From Hibiscus mutabilis (taxonomy: Eukaryota; Streptophyta; Magnoliopsida; Malvales; Malvaceae), in contig CM033747.1 in assembly GCA_019671005.1 (NCBI GenBank), forward strand, positions 27,307,188-27,371,187: DNA of 64,000 nucleotides. The letters run 5' to 3'. Under the pieces are notes generated by a model. That model had not been told where the DNA came from. It ran no database searches and saw nothing but the letters and a program-made list of their open reading frames with translations. Numbering within the stretch: position 1 is the first letter of the stretch; every line of letters starts with the position of its first letter. Below, piece after piece: positions 33,120 through 45,229 of the stretch. The translations under genes and the position numbers were made by a program.

Positions 33120-35161
33120 TTATCCCCCTTCCATTGCTGCAAAGTGAGGGGCCAAATCATAATAATCTGGTAACTTAGTTTGCACGTGCCGGGATGCATT
33201 TGACCAATCTGGCTGAAAGGAAGTAGCATGGGCATACACTTTAGTTCCTTCTGATTGAACTGTTTGCACACGAGGGAGATAAATTGATCAGACTGGACGA
33301 GGAATGGTCTCGGAGATATCATCCGATCTATCCCTGCTTGTTTTTTGTGGGACTTCCCCTGCATCATTTCTCATACGATGCACATGATGACTAAGAGATT
33401 TTCTTCTTAGTTGTCCGTCCTCGGAGGATGATGGTTTCTTACTGTAATGCATCAACACAGCCTATCAATTATCCTTTCCTCCTCGTCTTGAGTCATCCCT
33501 TCTCTTGCTTCTAAGTTTTCTCCTTGCAACTTCTGTATCATCCAATTTCAATATGACCCGATGCTGATTTCAAACGTCGCCCCCGGAACGACCTGCGTCT
33601 TGGGATAGGGGTATCACTTCCCTCATGACTATAGTAATAATCTGTTTCTCGACCCTGACCTCTCATAGGTGGAATTATCTGCCCCTCATCAGGTATGAAA
33701 GGATCACTAGAAACTCCATTGATGTCCGAACCAGCAAGTGAAGATCCTATACTAGCACCATGTCGACTGTCCTTTGATTTGATACTGGGAGTTTTAGCAC
33801 AAGTAGAAGCATACCTTTGGGATCACGGGAGGTTTAGACATTCTTCGCTCAAAAGCTTTGGAATCCCATTTTATGGAAAACTCGGACGCTATATCATTCA
33901 TTACCTTGACTTTCCTCTCCATTGTGGAAGGATTTCAACAAGCTACCATGAAAATTAACAGCATTGATCATAGACATGCAATGATGGAACCATAAATATT
34001 CTCCATTTGATTTGGATCATAATTAGAAATTCCAATCTTCTGTGTAGCAAACATTTCTTCGCACCTTTTACAAAAAAAAAAACAAAATTACTCAGGTAAC
34101 ATACTGGCAACTGGAACAGCAGAAAAACTTCTTAGAAATTCCAATCTAAGATACTTTACACGATTCTTATCCTTTAATAAGCCACCCGTTTTTGGCCTAC
34201 AAGTGCTTTCTAAGCTCAACTTTTCATTAACATAAGCAACTGAAAAAATTGTAACCCCATTCGACCTCAAATCAAACTTTGCATAAAAACGAACAGTCTG
34301 TTGATACCATACAAGAAGCGGTACACAAAGAAGAATGACAACAAAATCCTGCAAAGGCATCAATTGAAGTCCAGAGAAGATGGATACAGCAGCATATTTT
34401 AGCACGTAAGCTTAATGCTATTGTCAACTGATAGCACCAGAGATGGCATTATCCACAAAAGAAGTGTTCATTTTAGAATCACTAGTTTTCACAACTAAAA
34501 AAATCCCTTTACTACTGATATTTTCGCAGAAATATACCGAAAGAAAAGCCTACCATGAGTAGCCAGTGGCGATCAATGTCATAACAACAGCAAAGCATCA
34601 CAATTCAAGCTACCGTTATCAAAGAGAAACAAATAAAACAGCCACTCATACCTCAGCTTTTGCATGACCGAAACATGCTTCGACACGAAATCGCAACATT
34701 TCTCAGCAAAATCGTAGCAAGAAGAAAGGAGCAATTCAGCTATATATCCTTCCACCTGTTTTCACCACCACTCAGAAAATCAAAACAGAATTCATCTCTT
34801 ATGTCCATAAAATTTACTAATCAGTAAAACAAAAGCATGAACATTTCACATATTCAAACAAGTCCACGGAAAAAATATGCAAATTAAAAAACTAAAACGA
34901 TCACCCTGCCGTAAGCATTAATATCAAGGCCATTAGCGAGCAGATCAGCTATATCTTTCTTCAAAAACTTAGGCGTCGCACTCCTTTTTCTCCGTATCAC
35001 ATCAATTCGACTCTTGATCGCTTTAATCAATGATTTACTGCACAAAATAAAATAGTTCAAATCAATTCAATTATTCAAATAATTAAAACGCAATAAATTA
35101 ATTTCGAGTGAATGTAAAATCATTTTGAGGCAAAACCACGGCCAAAGATTCCGTCCAGCAT
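33120..35161 (-). pseudogene. IST1-like (ISTL) gene, disrupted
   Basis: On the minus strand, exon 1 (35121-35161) begins MLDGIFGRGFASK, exon 2 (34905-35037) gives SLIKAIKSRIDVIRRKR and DIADLLANGLDINAYGR, and exon 3 (34652-34755) gives VEGYIAELLLSSCYDF and KHVSVMQKLR: the start of the IST1 domain, which regulates Vps4/ESCRT-III at multivesicular bodies. Further down are IASEFSIKWDSKAFERRM (near 33860), a charged tail (near 33590-33780) and a last segment ending AAMEGG at the stop 33120-33122. Damage: intron 1 begins AT instead of GT (exon 1 otherwise reads straight into TGA); the middle exons around 33930-34420 are out of frame; the charged tail changes frame; and an in-frame TGA lies near 33285. 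Intron borders of exons 2 and 3 are canonical (GT...AG), showing it was a genomic gene and not a retrocopy. Confidence 0.75.
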
Positions 35162-35870
35162 GTTCGATCACTGATTTATTCAACTCCGATGAACTATTCG
35201 ACTCAAACAACTCGAAAACTACACCGTAAATTCAAAACACGAGTTGTGCCATTAAAGAATAAGAGGGAAAAAGGGAAAGACAGAACCGACGAGGGGAAGA
35301 GAGAGACACCAGCCAGCTACCGATCTTGTATCTGCATGGTCACTTTCGAGGGCACATAAGGAAAAGGGCGATGAAGATGATGCAGCAAGAAGACCACCTG
35401 AAATCAACGCATATGGATCTAAAATCGACGATGACTAGGAGGCGGGCGAAACAACGGGCGAAGTCAAGGCAACCGCCAAAATAGGCGGCGGATCAGAGAA
35501 CCACCGCCAAAAGAGCCCGGCAGAACCATATGCCAAGCGCTGAACCCACTTCTCATCAGCATTCTTGACTTTCTCTCACCAAACAAAGACTCGAACAGGG
35601 TCCCGAACACCAGGAGAGACAGCTCCACAAACAAAATGACCAAGGATGATCGGAGAAACAAACGACAGAGAAGACGAAAGAGCAAAAAAAAAAAAGAAAG
35701 AGACGATGCAACAAGAAAAAACAAAGGAAAAAGAAGGTGGAGGAGGGGTGGCCACCGCTCAAGGCTCAGAGCGGCGCCACTCAAAGAAAGCTTTGATTTA
35801 GGGTTTGAGAAAGATAGAGAGAAGGGAGAGGATTTTAGAGAGAGACTATATTATTATGGCACTTAACATT
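35162..35870 (-). promoter_or_regulatory. Upstream/leader region of the IST1-like pseudogene
   Basis: Minus strand is CT-rich (CTCTCTAAAATCC, CTTCTCTCTATC near 35815-35850), as in plant 5' leaders, and reaches the start codon at 35161. A 106-codon Leu/Phe-rich minus-strand frame (35464-35784) probably reflects the same pyrimidine richness and is not called. Confidence 0.4.
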
Positions 35871-35894
35871 GACACTTCCAAACACAATACTTAT

Positions 35895-35985
35895 TTTTTT
35901 TAATCAAAACATTGTACTTATCGGCGTCGAAATTCAACATCAGTTATTGAATAATGAATCATATAATGTTTATTTTAGGAATTAG
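35895..35985. repeat. Repeat copy flanking the LINE fragment, left
   Basis: TTTAATCAAAACAYTGTA and GAAATTCAACAT are shared with 37165-37265. The sequence right after the LINE poly(A) (37011-37040, TTTTATCATAAACATTTTAA) is shared with 37290-37315. The LINE thus appears to sit inside one copy of a duplicated or dispersed repeat. Confidence 0.55.
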
Positions 35986-37008
35986 TCCGATCTCATTTGG
36001 AGCTTACTAGTGCCCCAAAGGCTTCGCCTATTCCTTTGGCTAGTTTGCAAGCAAAAAATAATGACAAACATGGAGCGATGCAACGTCTCTTGGCTTTGAA
36101 CCCATCCTGCCCTCTCTGCAATGCTAGCGACGAATCAATCCTACATGTTTTAAGAGATTGTGCCGCTACACGGCTGGTATAGAACAAGTTTGTTCCTGTT
36201 TGCTTGTCTCGATCTTTCTTCTCTCTTCCCCTATATGAATGGCTGAAGCAAAAATTAAGCGCAAATGCAATGCTTACTGGCTGAAATACTCCCTGGCCCA
36301 TTGTGTTCACTTCTTTTGTTTGGCAAACATGGAAGAACCGTAATGATGCCGTATTCAATCAGTCCAACATTACTCCTGACTTGGTTTTCTCCCAAAGTTT
36401 AATTTTGGCACATTATTATCAGGATGGTTGGTTGTCTAAAACCACAACCCCTATTTTACACGCGCCGATACAGAATCAATGGCAACGCCCGGATCCGGGA
36501 TGGGTGTGTTTGAATGTCGACGGCTCGGTAATGCATGGCTCGAACACTGCTTTTATTTGAGGTCTACTTCGTGATCATAGAGGTAATTGGTTATTTGGTT
36601 TCTTTAAATCAATTGGCAAAACGGATATATTACATTCCGAACTTTGGGCTATCTATATCGGTCTTCAACTAGCGTGGTCTTATGGTGCCGAGGTATTGCA
36701 AATTCAATCTGATTGTAAGCAGGCTATTCATTTGCTTCATGACTCTGATGCTCGATCTAGTCCTTTGCCTCTTGTTCGGGCGATTCATGCTCTCAGTTCT
36801 CCGGGTTGGGTGACAGAATTCATTTGGACATCGCGAGAAGGAAATAAAACCGCAAACAAGCTAGCCAAGCTTACTGATCATTCATGTTTTTCCACGCAAC
36901 TTCTTGACAGTCCTCCTGAACTTCTAGAGCCTCTCATTGCCATGGATGCTCTTTCATCAGTTTTGTAAGCCCTTTTGGGCCTCTTTTAAATTAAAAAAAA
37001 AAAAAAAA
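35986..37008 (+). mobile_element. 5'-truncated L1-type LINE fragment (zinc-binding region and RNase H)
   Basis: Reads a zf-RVT-like segment with the Cys/His pattern CPLCNASDESILHVLRDC (36110-36165), then, after a stop and frame change, a plant LINE RNase H domain: LNVDGS near 36510, ELWAIYIGLQLAW near 36640 and QSDCKQAIHLL near 36705, ending at 36966. An in-frame TGA interrupts it at 36558-36560. A 16-base poly(A) at 36993-37008 marks the 3' end. This is the usual result of incomplete target-primed reverse transcription. Confidence 0.85.
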
Positions 37009-37164
37009 CGGTTTTATCATAAACATTTTAATTTTAATATTTTTATAAGAATTGTGACCTCATTAGTCCTTATTATGTTCTGCCCTGATATTTATCTACC
37101 TACTTCTTAAAATAACACGAATGAAAAAACTTTCCGACAAAATAAATGTTTGACTATGAAATAT

Positions 37165-37325
37165 GCTTTTTAATCAAAACACTGTATTTATAGGTGGTGA
37201 AATTCAACATTAATTATTGAATGACTTATTTAAAGTGTTCTAAATTTAAGGGATCAATAATGAATTATATATATTTTAGGATTAAAAATAATTTTATCAT
37301 AAATATTTTAATTTTCCGACACTAT
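37165..37325. repeat. Second copy of the repeat flanking the LINE fragment
   Basis: Similar to 35895-35985 plus 37011-37045, without a LINE in it. AT-rich DNA with no gene continues to 37744. Confidence 0.5.
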
Positions 37326-40300
37326 AAAAAGATTTGGGTCCACAACAATTTCATAGTGATCTAATCCATGGCTTTCTCACTAGTTTTGGTCAGAACTTCA
37401 ATTCGAAGCAGGTCTTTGTCAAAAAAATGTCTCTAATATTTAGTTGAATAATTATTAGTTTTTATTTTTTTTAAATATTTTAACAATCAACGTTTTATTT
37501 TGGGTTAAAAAAATATTAGTAAATTAACAGTAAATAACTTGAAATGGCATGGCAAACCTACATGGTAGTGCACGTTGACATAACAATGTCATATAAACAA
37601 ATGTGTTGACTTTATATAATGACACATCAGTAAAAAAGTAATTTTATAAAATTGTATAAAATATACAATTTTTGTTTCTAATGGTGTTTTATTTTGTCAA
37701 ATTATTTTTAAGCTGTTTATCGTTAGTGTACCGACAATTTTTATCCACGTATAAACTATTTTGGTAGGGAATTTGTTTCTTAACTCCATCAGCCTTTCTT
37801 ATATTCTGGTCAACGTTTATTCTCCGAATGGGCCCAAAGAAAGGCAAATTGTCTTCAATAATATGAGGGATTCTATCTCCCAACTCAATGTGTCAATCAT
37901 CATGGGAGGTGACTTTAATATTATCCGATCAGCTCAGAAGAGATTGGGTCTGAGTCAGAAAAGGGGAGAAATGAAGTTTTCTTCCGTTGAATGGTGGGAA
38001 CTTCACATGGTCCAACCTTCGTGATAGGACGTCTATGAGCAGACTCGATCGATTTCTAATCTCACCAGAAGTGTTGGGTTCATGGCCAGACCTTGTGCAG
38101 TCTGTCATGCCAAAAAACATATCCGATCATAATCCAATAGCCCTCTCCATGGTTAAACAGAAGTAGGGTGCCAAACCATTTAGATGGTTCGATCATTGGG
38201 TAGATGAAAATGATCTTTTAGAGAGTTTGCTCAATTCGTGTAACAACATGGAAGGTTCTGGTATTGGTTTCATGTTGCACGAGTGTAAAAAGACATCAAA
38301 AATCTGGTTACTTAGAAAACAAGCAAGCAAGGAGGACTCTATCTCTGGTTTGGAAAATAAGATCACCAAACTTGGGGGCGGAAATTGCTGGCGGCAACCC
38401 TGATCCTAGAATACAATCTGAGATGCAGACAGCTCGCGTTCAGCTTTGGAAAAAAAATCAGACAAGAAGAGCGTGAAAAAGTCGAGGCTAAGATGGTTTC
38501 AAGCTGGGGATAAAAATTCAAGATATTTTCACATTGTGGCATCTACTAGACGAAGAAATAATGCCATAGATCAGCTCAGAGTGGATAGTTCGGCTACCAA
38601 AGATCTAGAAAAGATCAAAAAGGTAGTGGAAAATCATTTTCAAAATATCTACAATGATGTTCATACCATTCAGGCTGCTCGTTTAGATTGCAACTTGAAA
38701 TCGCTAAGCCTTGAAGCTGCTAATTCTTTAGAGGCAATGTTCACAAAGGAAGAAATAAGGTCTGCCCTTATGTCGATGGATGATGGTACGAGAGCCCCGG
38801 GCTCCGATGGATTTAACATGAATTTCCTTAAAAGATTTTGGTCTTTTCTAAAGGAAGAGATTTGTCATTTCTTCTAAAAATTCTATCATGGGAGGATTAA
38901 CGACTATTCATTCAATCACTCATTCATTGTGTTAATACCGAATACAAACAATCCTGAGACAATAGAGGACTTTCGCCCCATCAGTCTAGTCGGTTGTGTA
39001 TACAAACCATTAGCCAAAGTGCCCGCCTCTCGCCTTAGCAGAGTCTCAAATGAAGTAATAGGTGAATCTCAATTTGCCTTTTGTCCAGGGAAACAGATCT
39101 TGGACTATGCTTTAATTTCCAATGAGATCATAGAATACACCAAAAGAAGGGGCCTTTCAGGAGTGGTTTTTAAAGTTGACTTCCATAAAGCTTATGACTC
39201 AGTGGATTAAGACTTTTAATTTTTGTTATGAAGACACTACAACAATATAGACTTTTAGCGACAAATTGAAAGTGACTATGAGTAATTTTCTCATAAATAT
39301 TAAAGTTTTGTAACAATTTTTTTGTGCGACACTATTAGTATAAGTAATTGTAATGTATTTTATTTGGTCACTATTATAGTAGTAATTGTGACGATTACAT
39401 TTTTCACAACTAAATTCTCACTATAAGTCTATAACTGTGACACAAATTTCATTGTCACTAAAACTTTGACACATGATAGTGGCGATATATAAAGTGGTAA
39501 CTATTATTTGATATTTGTTGTGACAATGAAATTGTTTGTCACTTAAAATTTTACTTTTTGTTGTGGTAATTTTTGTCACCAATGAAAAAATAAAATTAAT
39601 GATAAATTAGATATTTTCACAATAATAAATTTATTTTTATAATAATAGTAATAATAACAATTATAAAAAAACTGAAATTACCATAAACTAGTTTGTCAAA
39701 AGGTAAAATAATTCTATTAGTCTCTATACTATGTGTATATTGTTGTTTTAGTCATTCTATTTTGATCAATTTTACACCCTATATTTTTTAAAATTTAAAA
39801 TATCAATCCTAATCCAAACATGACAACAACAATATGACTAAATTACAATGACTAAAAATGATCAAATAAAAGAACAAATGGGCTAAAAACAAAATTTTAC
39901 TTAACATATTTAAAGACTACCATTCATGTCAAGATTAAAATTTCAGAATTTAAAAAGTACATAAACTTAAAGTGGCAAAATTAAAGTAAAAAGACTAATA
40001 TGTAATCTGGCATAAAAAATTTACACTTAAAATTTGTTTTAACTTTGCTTGTGGAGTTAACATTTGCATTGTAAGTATATACCAAATAATTTTTACATAA
40101 AGGATAATTCTATCAATAATTTGAATTCAATTAAATTAATTTATGTAAATATTTAAAATATAATATTTAATATTTTAGGTGTAAATCTTAATATTCATAT
40201 GTTTATATTTCAAAACCAACTCAATTATTTTTATATATTTTCTTCATGAAACGTATTTCATAAAAGAAATCATAGAAAAATTAATTAAATTATTATTATA

Positions 40301-40404
40301 ATAATTAGTGTCATAATTAATAAATATTTTTAAAATAAATAAAATTAATTTCAATTATAATTTAAACTAAATATTATTTTTCTTTTGAAATAATATTAAA
40401 TTTC

Positions 40405-40500
40405 TTGCCTAGCCTAATGGATAGACATTGCACTCTCCCCTAAAGGTTCCAGGTTTGATCCTCCATGAAGTCATGCATTGTATTTATTTATTAAAAATTG
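40405..40500 (+). repeat. tRNA-derived SINE-like head
   Basis: TAGCCTAATGGATAG resembles a pol III A box, and GGTTTGATCCT about 40 bases later resembles a B box (consensus GGTTCGANTCC). It does not fold as a complete tRNA, so a tRNA-related SINE head is more likely than a tRNA gene. Confidence 0.5.
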
Positions 40501-40550
40501 ACATCAGGGACATAAATAAGATGTTTACTACTAAAAATATATTTTTTTAT

Positions 40551-40826
40551 GGAAAAACTTTGATACACAGGCCGTGTAAAATTTAGTTTACACGTGTCTT
40601 TTAGTTTTAGGGGTTAGGGTTTTAGTTTAGGGTTTAAGGTTTAGGGGTTTAGGTTGTAGGGTTTAGAATTTAAGATTAGTGTTTAGAATTTAGTGTTAGG
40701 GATTAAGGTTTAGGGTTTAGTTTTTTAGGGTTAGGGTTAGAAATTTAAGATTTGGGTTTTTATAGTATAAATACACAGGCTTGTGTAAAATTAATTTTAC
40801 ACAGCGTGTGTATCAAAGTTTTACCC
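40551..40826. mobile_element. Small TIR element with telomere-like core, nested in CACTA
   Basis: Ends are inverted copies: AAAACTTTGATACACAGGC on the left and, inverted from the right, AAAACTTTGATACACACGC, each followed by GTGTAAAATT. The core (40598-40752) is a degenerate array of TTTAGGG, TTAGGG and TTAGGTT units. Confidence 0.65.
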
Positions 40827-42915
40827 TTTTTATTATTAAGAGCGACAATATATTTTTGACACTATTTCAATATGTATTTGTGAAATATTTGTAACTAATA
40901 AGAATAACATTAGTATCTAAATTTTAGTCACTATTATTAATCTATTGTGTTAAAAAATAGTCATAAAAATATAACTAACGTGACAGAATGCATAAAAATT
41001 GTCATTAATATAATAGTGAGGGAATTATTAGTGACGACTGGTGATGATTTAGAAATATAGTCACTGTAAATTTCAGTGACTAAATTTAATACTTTTAGTA
41101 TCCATTTTCAATGTCATTAAAAATACATTTTCTTGTAGTGAGAAGATGGCGTTTGGTAATCTTTGGTGTTCATGCATAAAATCATGCATCTCTTCTGCTA
41201 AAATTTCGGTATTAATCAATGGTTCTCCAACAAAGGTTTTCCCCCATCATACGAGGGTTACGACAAGGCTGCCCATTGCCCCCTTTTCTATTCAACCTAG
41301 TAGCCGAGGCCCCCCTTCAAAAAAAATAGTGGCTGAGGCCCGCCCTCAGTTCTCTACTTCACAAGGCGATTTCAAATGGTTTCTTCAATGGGTTTCATAT
41401 TGGAACAAGATGAAATGAGATCTCACATCTCCAATTCGCTGACGACCTCATTTTATTTTGCGATGACAGTAAAACCCAAAGTAGGAATGTTATTCGCATT
41501 TTAAGAGGATTTGAGCTTGTTTCTGGGCTCAAGCTAAACCTTCGTAAATCCAAGTTGCTTGGTATTAATGTAGATGAATCGTTGGTTGATAGATGGGCTT
41601 CTCTGTTTCATTGCAAAAGTGAAAATTTTCCTACCTTATATCTCGGGCTACCTCTGGGTCAACCGAAAACTCCAATCAAATTTAGAGTCCTATAATGGAT
41701 AAAATTCAAGTCCAAATTTGCAGGCTGGAAATCAAAGATGCTCTCTTTCGGGGGACACATCACTTTAGTGAAATCTGTCCTATCCAATCTGTCGATGTAC
41801 TATTTGTCTATATTTCCGATGCCTGTCTCAATTAGTTCTTATTTGTCGAAACTCATTGCTAAGTTCTTGTGGGGTTCGCTTGATCACTGGTCTATTCATT
41901 GGGTGAAATAGGAAATATTTTGTCTGCCAAACGAAGCTGGTGGGTTAGGCTTATTTGATTTTAAAACTAAGAGTACAGCTCATAGAAGCAATGGCTTTGG
42001 CGTTATGGTTCCGACTTCCGAGCCCAACTGTTTGTGGCGCAAAACCATTGCAGCTATCTATGAACCTAAATCCACTGCTGTTTTGCCTGAAAACCTCAAC
42101 CCCTCAAACAAGTCCTGGATTTGGAGAAGCATCACTTCACAGCTATCCAATTGTGTGGGTAGGGAATTTTTCCCTAAAAGTTTCGTTTCCAAGAATCTTT
42201 GCCCTTGCTACAAAGAAATATGGAGTCATTGTTGAGTTTGGATCTTTCGATAATGGGGAATGGAGATGGAAGATTTCCCTTAGCAGAAGTGATTTTGACT
42301 GGGAGCGTGACGTGTGGGAAGCTTTTTTAACCCTCATCAACCCTGCATACCTGATAGCATTAAATGGAAAGCTTCCTCTAATGGTATTTACAGTGTTAAG
42401 TCTTATTGCAAGGAGGCCTCTAGCTGCCAGGGTCTTAAAGACGATGTTTGGAAGTTAGTGTGGAGTAGCTCAGCACCACCAAAAGTGGAATCGTTTGTGT
42501 GGAAAGCAGTTCACGATTCCTACTAGAGTAGAAAAAAAGGGACTAATCGAGAGTCTGCTCTAGTAGTCTTTGACAAGACTTAAGCATGAGTTGAGTATAG
42601 CTTCTATATGTTAGAATGCACAGAAGCGGTTTGTTATAGTGTGAAGAACTCCCCAGATGTGAGTCAGGAAGTAGAACCATACTGGGATGGTTTCTCATGT
42701 TATTGGCAGTTATGGCAAGGATGTAATCTTGTATTTCGTGGTTTTGTTTGATTAGTCTGTGTTATGATGGCTGTTGGGATCCTCAATTGTTCGAGCAATT
42801 ACATTGTGCACTCTTTTTTATCTATTTAAATTTTAGGGAGGTTTTTTAACGAGATCAGTGTTCTTGCTTTCCATCAGCTTAATAATAAACAAAAAATGCT
42901 TCAAAAAATAATATA

Positions 42916-43320
42916 AACCAAAATAACACTATTAAGTGTATTTTTTTGCATTATACCTTTTTTATAATTACATGTATCTAATTTATTACCTATTAATTCA
43001 GATTGAGTATTGTTAAAATTTATTATGAAACAGTCTTTTAATGTGAATTATTCCATTTACAAAAGAATTGGATAGTGATTACTTCCAAATGATTACCGGT
43101 GTGATAAACGTTTTTATGAAGGGTTGGTAATTTTTGTCTAATTTTGGAAACATAAGTTTTTGTCAGAATATGTGAAGATCTTGAATGATTGCCCAAATTT
43201 TTAGAAGAATCATTTGGAAATGGAAATGGAAATTCTAATTAATTTTGGCTAATTTGAGACTCTTTTTTGAAGTTTCCATTTGTACATAGACTCTTTTATA
43301 GTAAGTCATATCTTGATAGT
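42916..43320. other. AT-rich DNA, no gene seen
   Basis: No frame or repeat that I recognise. Confidence 0.4.
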
Positions 43321-43324
43321 TGGG

Positions 43325-43745
43325 TTAATGGTTAACGGTTATTTTTTTCGGGAAATTCGGTTATCGGTTAATTCGGTTCGATATCGGTTAATTATCCGAA
43401 TTAACCAAAATTATTATATATTAAATATATTTATTTTCGGTCATTGAACTTTTAAAAATTATAAAATGATCATTAAATTTTTTGATATATTATAAAATGG
43501 TTATTAAACTTTTATCAAATTAGCATAAAATGAAAGTTCGGTGACTAAAAAGATCATTTTAGCATAATTTAGTAATCAATTGTGTAATTTAAAAAAAAAT
43601 TATAACATAATTCGGTTAATTCGAAACCTGACCGAATTAATCAAATTTTTTTCAGTTCGATTAAAAAAATTTGAAAAAAAAATCGGTTAATGAATTTTAG
43701 GTAATTCAGCTCGGTCTGTTAATCGAATTAACCGAATGCACACCA
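43325..43745. repeat. GGTTAA-rich inverted-repeat element
   Basis: Arms consist of TCGGTTAATTCGG-type repeats. The right end, inverted, reads TAGTGGTGTGCATTCGGTT, like termini of common hAT-type MITEs of plants. The left end is degenerate and no target duplication was found. Confidence 0.5.
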
Positions 43746-44053
43746 CTACTTGATAGAAGCCTTATCTATTATGTTAGTGATTTTGATTGATCTTACCGAA
43801 TTAATGTGATCTGTTGGAGACTGAGATTAATGATTGGAGATCGCCTTTTAATGTTATTAAAAACTTACGGTCATCAACAACCTCTAAAGCAAGTGATTAA
43901 AAGTTCTTGGTCATCAACTCAGTAAGAGCAATTTTCCCTTCCCTTCTCTTATGCAGAAATTGTTCAAAAAAAATCTTATAGTCAAATTGAAGACCGAAGC
44001 TTAGCATAAATAGGCATTGTCGTTTTATGATTTTGTAGAGAGTGAATAATTGT

Positions 44054-45201
44054 CGGCTTTGTTTAACCTATGACATAAGGTATACGTTACGGAACATTTA
44101 ATGATTTTGATTAAATAAAGATTCTTTTAAAAATAACATACATATTAAATATGATAGCAACAACTTTGCATTTTCTATTCTCTTATTTAATACTTTAAAC
44201 CCTAAATTCCAAAACCAAAAACCCTAAACACTTAAACACTAAACCATAAACATCAACCCTGAACTCTAAAACCCCTAAAACTCAAACCTTAAAAACCATA
44301 AACCCCTAAACATAAATACTAAATCATAAACCATAAACTCTTAAACATCAACTATAAACTCTAAAACCCCTAAAACTTGAACCATAAAAACCATAAAATC
44401 CTAAACCTAAATACCAATTCATAAACCCTAAAAGCCACTAAATCCTAAAACCTTATAAACCATAATCCTTAATCCTTACACTTTAAATCCCAACCTTAAA
44501 CCCAAATAAAGAGATAATTTATTTTATTTAATAGGATTAATATTAGGGTTTTGTTATACGCAGCCCTATTGGCCGCATATAAAAACTAACAAGATTCCTA
44601 TCATTAATGTTTATTTTAATTCTCAATAGAATCTAATCGAATGTAATTAATTACATTCTTAAAAAGTTGTATTACATTAATCTAGGGTATTTAATGTAAT
44701 TAATACTTATCTAAAATATTTAGAATTTAGGACTTATGGTTTAGAATTTAGGACTTAGGATTTAGTGGTTTTATTGTTTATGGTTTAAAGTTTATGTTTA
44801 TGTTTATGGTTTATGTTTAGGATTTTATGATTTAAGTTTACGTGGTTTTATGGGTTGGAGTTTATAATTTAGGGTTTAGGGTTTTACATTTAGGGTTTAG
44901 TTACATTAAACACTTTAAATTAATAGAGTACAATATTTTAAGATTGAAATTAATTACATCATAATAGAATTTATTGAAAAGTAAAAGAAACATCAATGAT
45001 AGGAATCTTGTTGGTTATTATATACAGTCTTCGAGACCGGGTATAGAAAAACCCTTAGTATTAGTATTATTAACTACAATAATTGATAACTAAATTAAAT
45101 GCTACCCTTTTAATGTGTATGTTATTTTGAAAGGAATTTTTTTATTAATCAAACATTAAATGTTCCTTAACTTATGCCTTGTGACATAGGTTAGATAAAA
45201 C
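44054..45201. mobile_element. Mutator-like non-autonomous element (9-bp duplication)
   Basis: Perfect 9-bp flanks AATAATTGT (44045-44053 and 45202-45210). Inverted arms of about 100 bases share ACCTATG.CA.AAGG, GGAACATTTAATG and AATAACATACA. The left interior (44205-44510) is a degenerate CCCTAAA array. A second, Tourist-like element is nested inside (44546-45054). No transposase. Confidence 0.8.
44546..45054. mobile_element. Tourist-like (PIF/Harbinger) MITE nested in the MULE
   Basis: 509 bp, flanked by TTA on both sides (44543-44545, 45055-45057). Ends start GGGTTTTGTTATAC and, inverted, GGGTTTTTCTATAC; inverted arms of over 100 bases share AACAAGATTCCTATCATT. The core (44710-44895) is degenerate TTTAGGG repeats. 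Confidence 0.75.
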
Positions 45202-45229
45202 AATAATTGTTTTACACTGATTTTATTTA

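Larger units (their letters stand above)
39235..41140. mobile_element. Non-autonomous CACTA (En/Spm-type) element inside the LINE
   Basis: 1,906 bp. Begins CACTACAACAA and ends TTCTTGTAGTG, the classic CACTA terminus. Flanked by AGA on both sides (39232-39234, 41141-41143), the 3-bp duplication expected. GTCACTAT / AGTGAC motifs recur near both ends as subterminal repeats. No transposase frame, so it would need a helper. Contains a SINE-like head (40405-40500) and a telomere-core TIR element (40551-40826). Confidence 0.88.
37745..42915 (+). mobile_element. L1-type LINE (endonuclease and RT), degenerate, split by a CACTA element
   Basis: The left part (37745-39234) holds the APE endonuclease (VNVYSPNGP, IIMGGDFNII, then SDHNPIALSM near 38125) and the start of RT (SRLRWFQAGDKNSRYFH, APGSDGFNM, FRPISLVGCVYK, FKVDFHKAYDSVD ending in a stop near 39208). 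The right part (41141 on) continues RT (ISSAKISVLINGSPTKVF), with the catalytic FADD at LQFADDLILF near 41435, and then the zf-RVT region (KWKASSNGIYSVKSY near 42365). Multiple stops and frame changes. An A-rich end near 42885-42915 is the probable 3' terminus. Confidence 0.88.

Noticed and set aside
35464..35784. A 106-codon Leu/Phe-rich minus-strand frame resembling a membrane protein
   Set aside because: It lies in the pyrimidine-rich leader of the IST1-like pseudogene; the Leu/Phe content comes from CTT/TTC runs, and no family is recognisable.
37749..38024. A cellular endonuclease gene
   Set aside because: The GGDFN and VNVYSPN motifs are those of the LINE endonuclease, and RT follows in the same order as in L1 elements.
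40405..40500. A tRNA gene
   Set aside because: A and B box-like motifs are present, but I could not fit a complete cloverleaf with acceptor stem; SINE head preferred.
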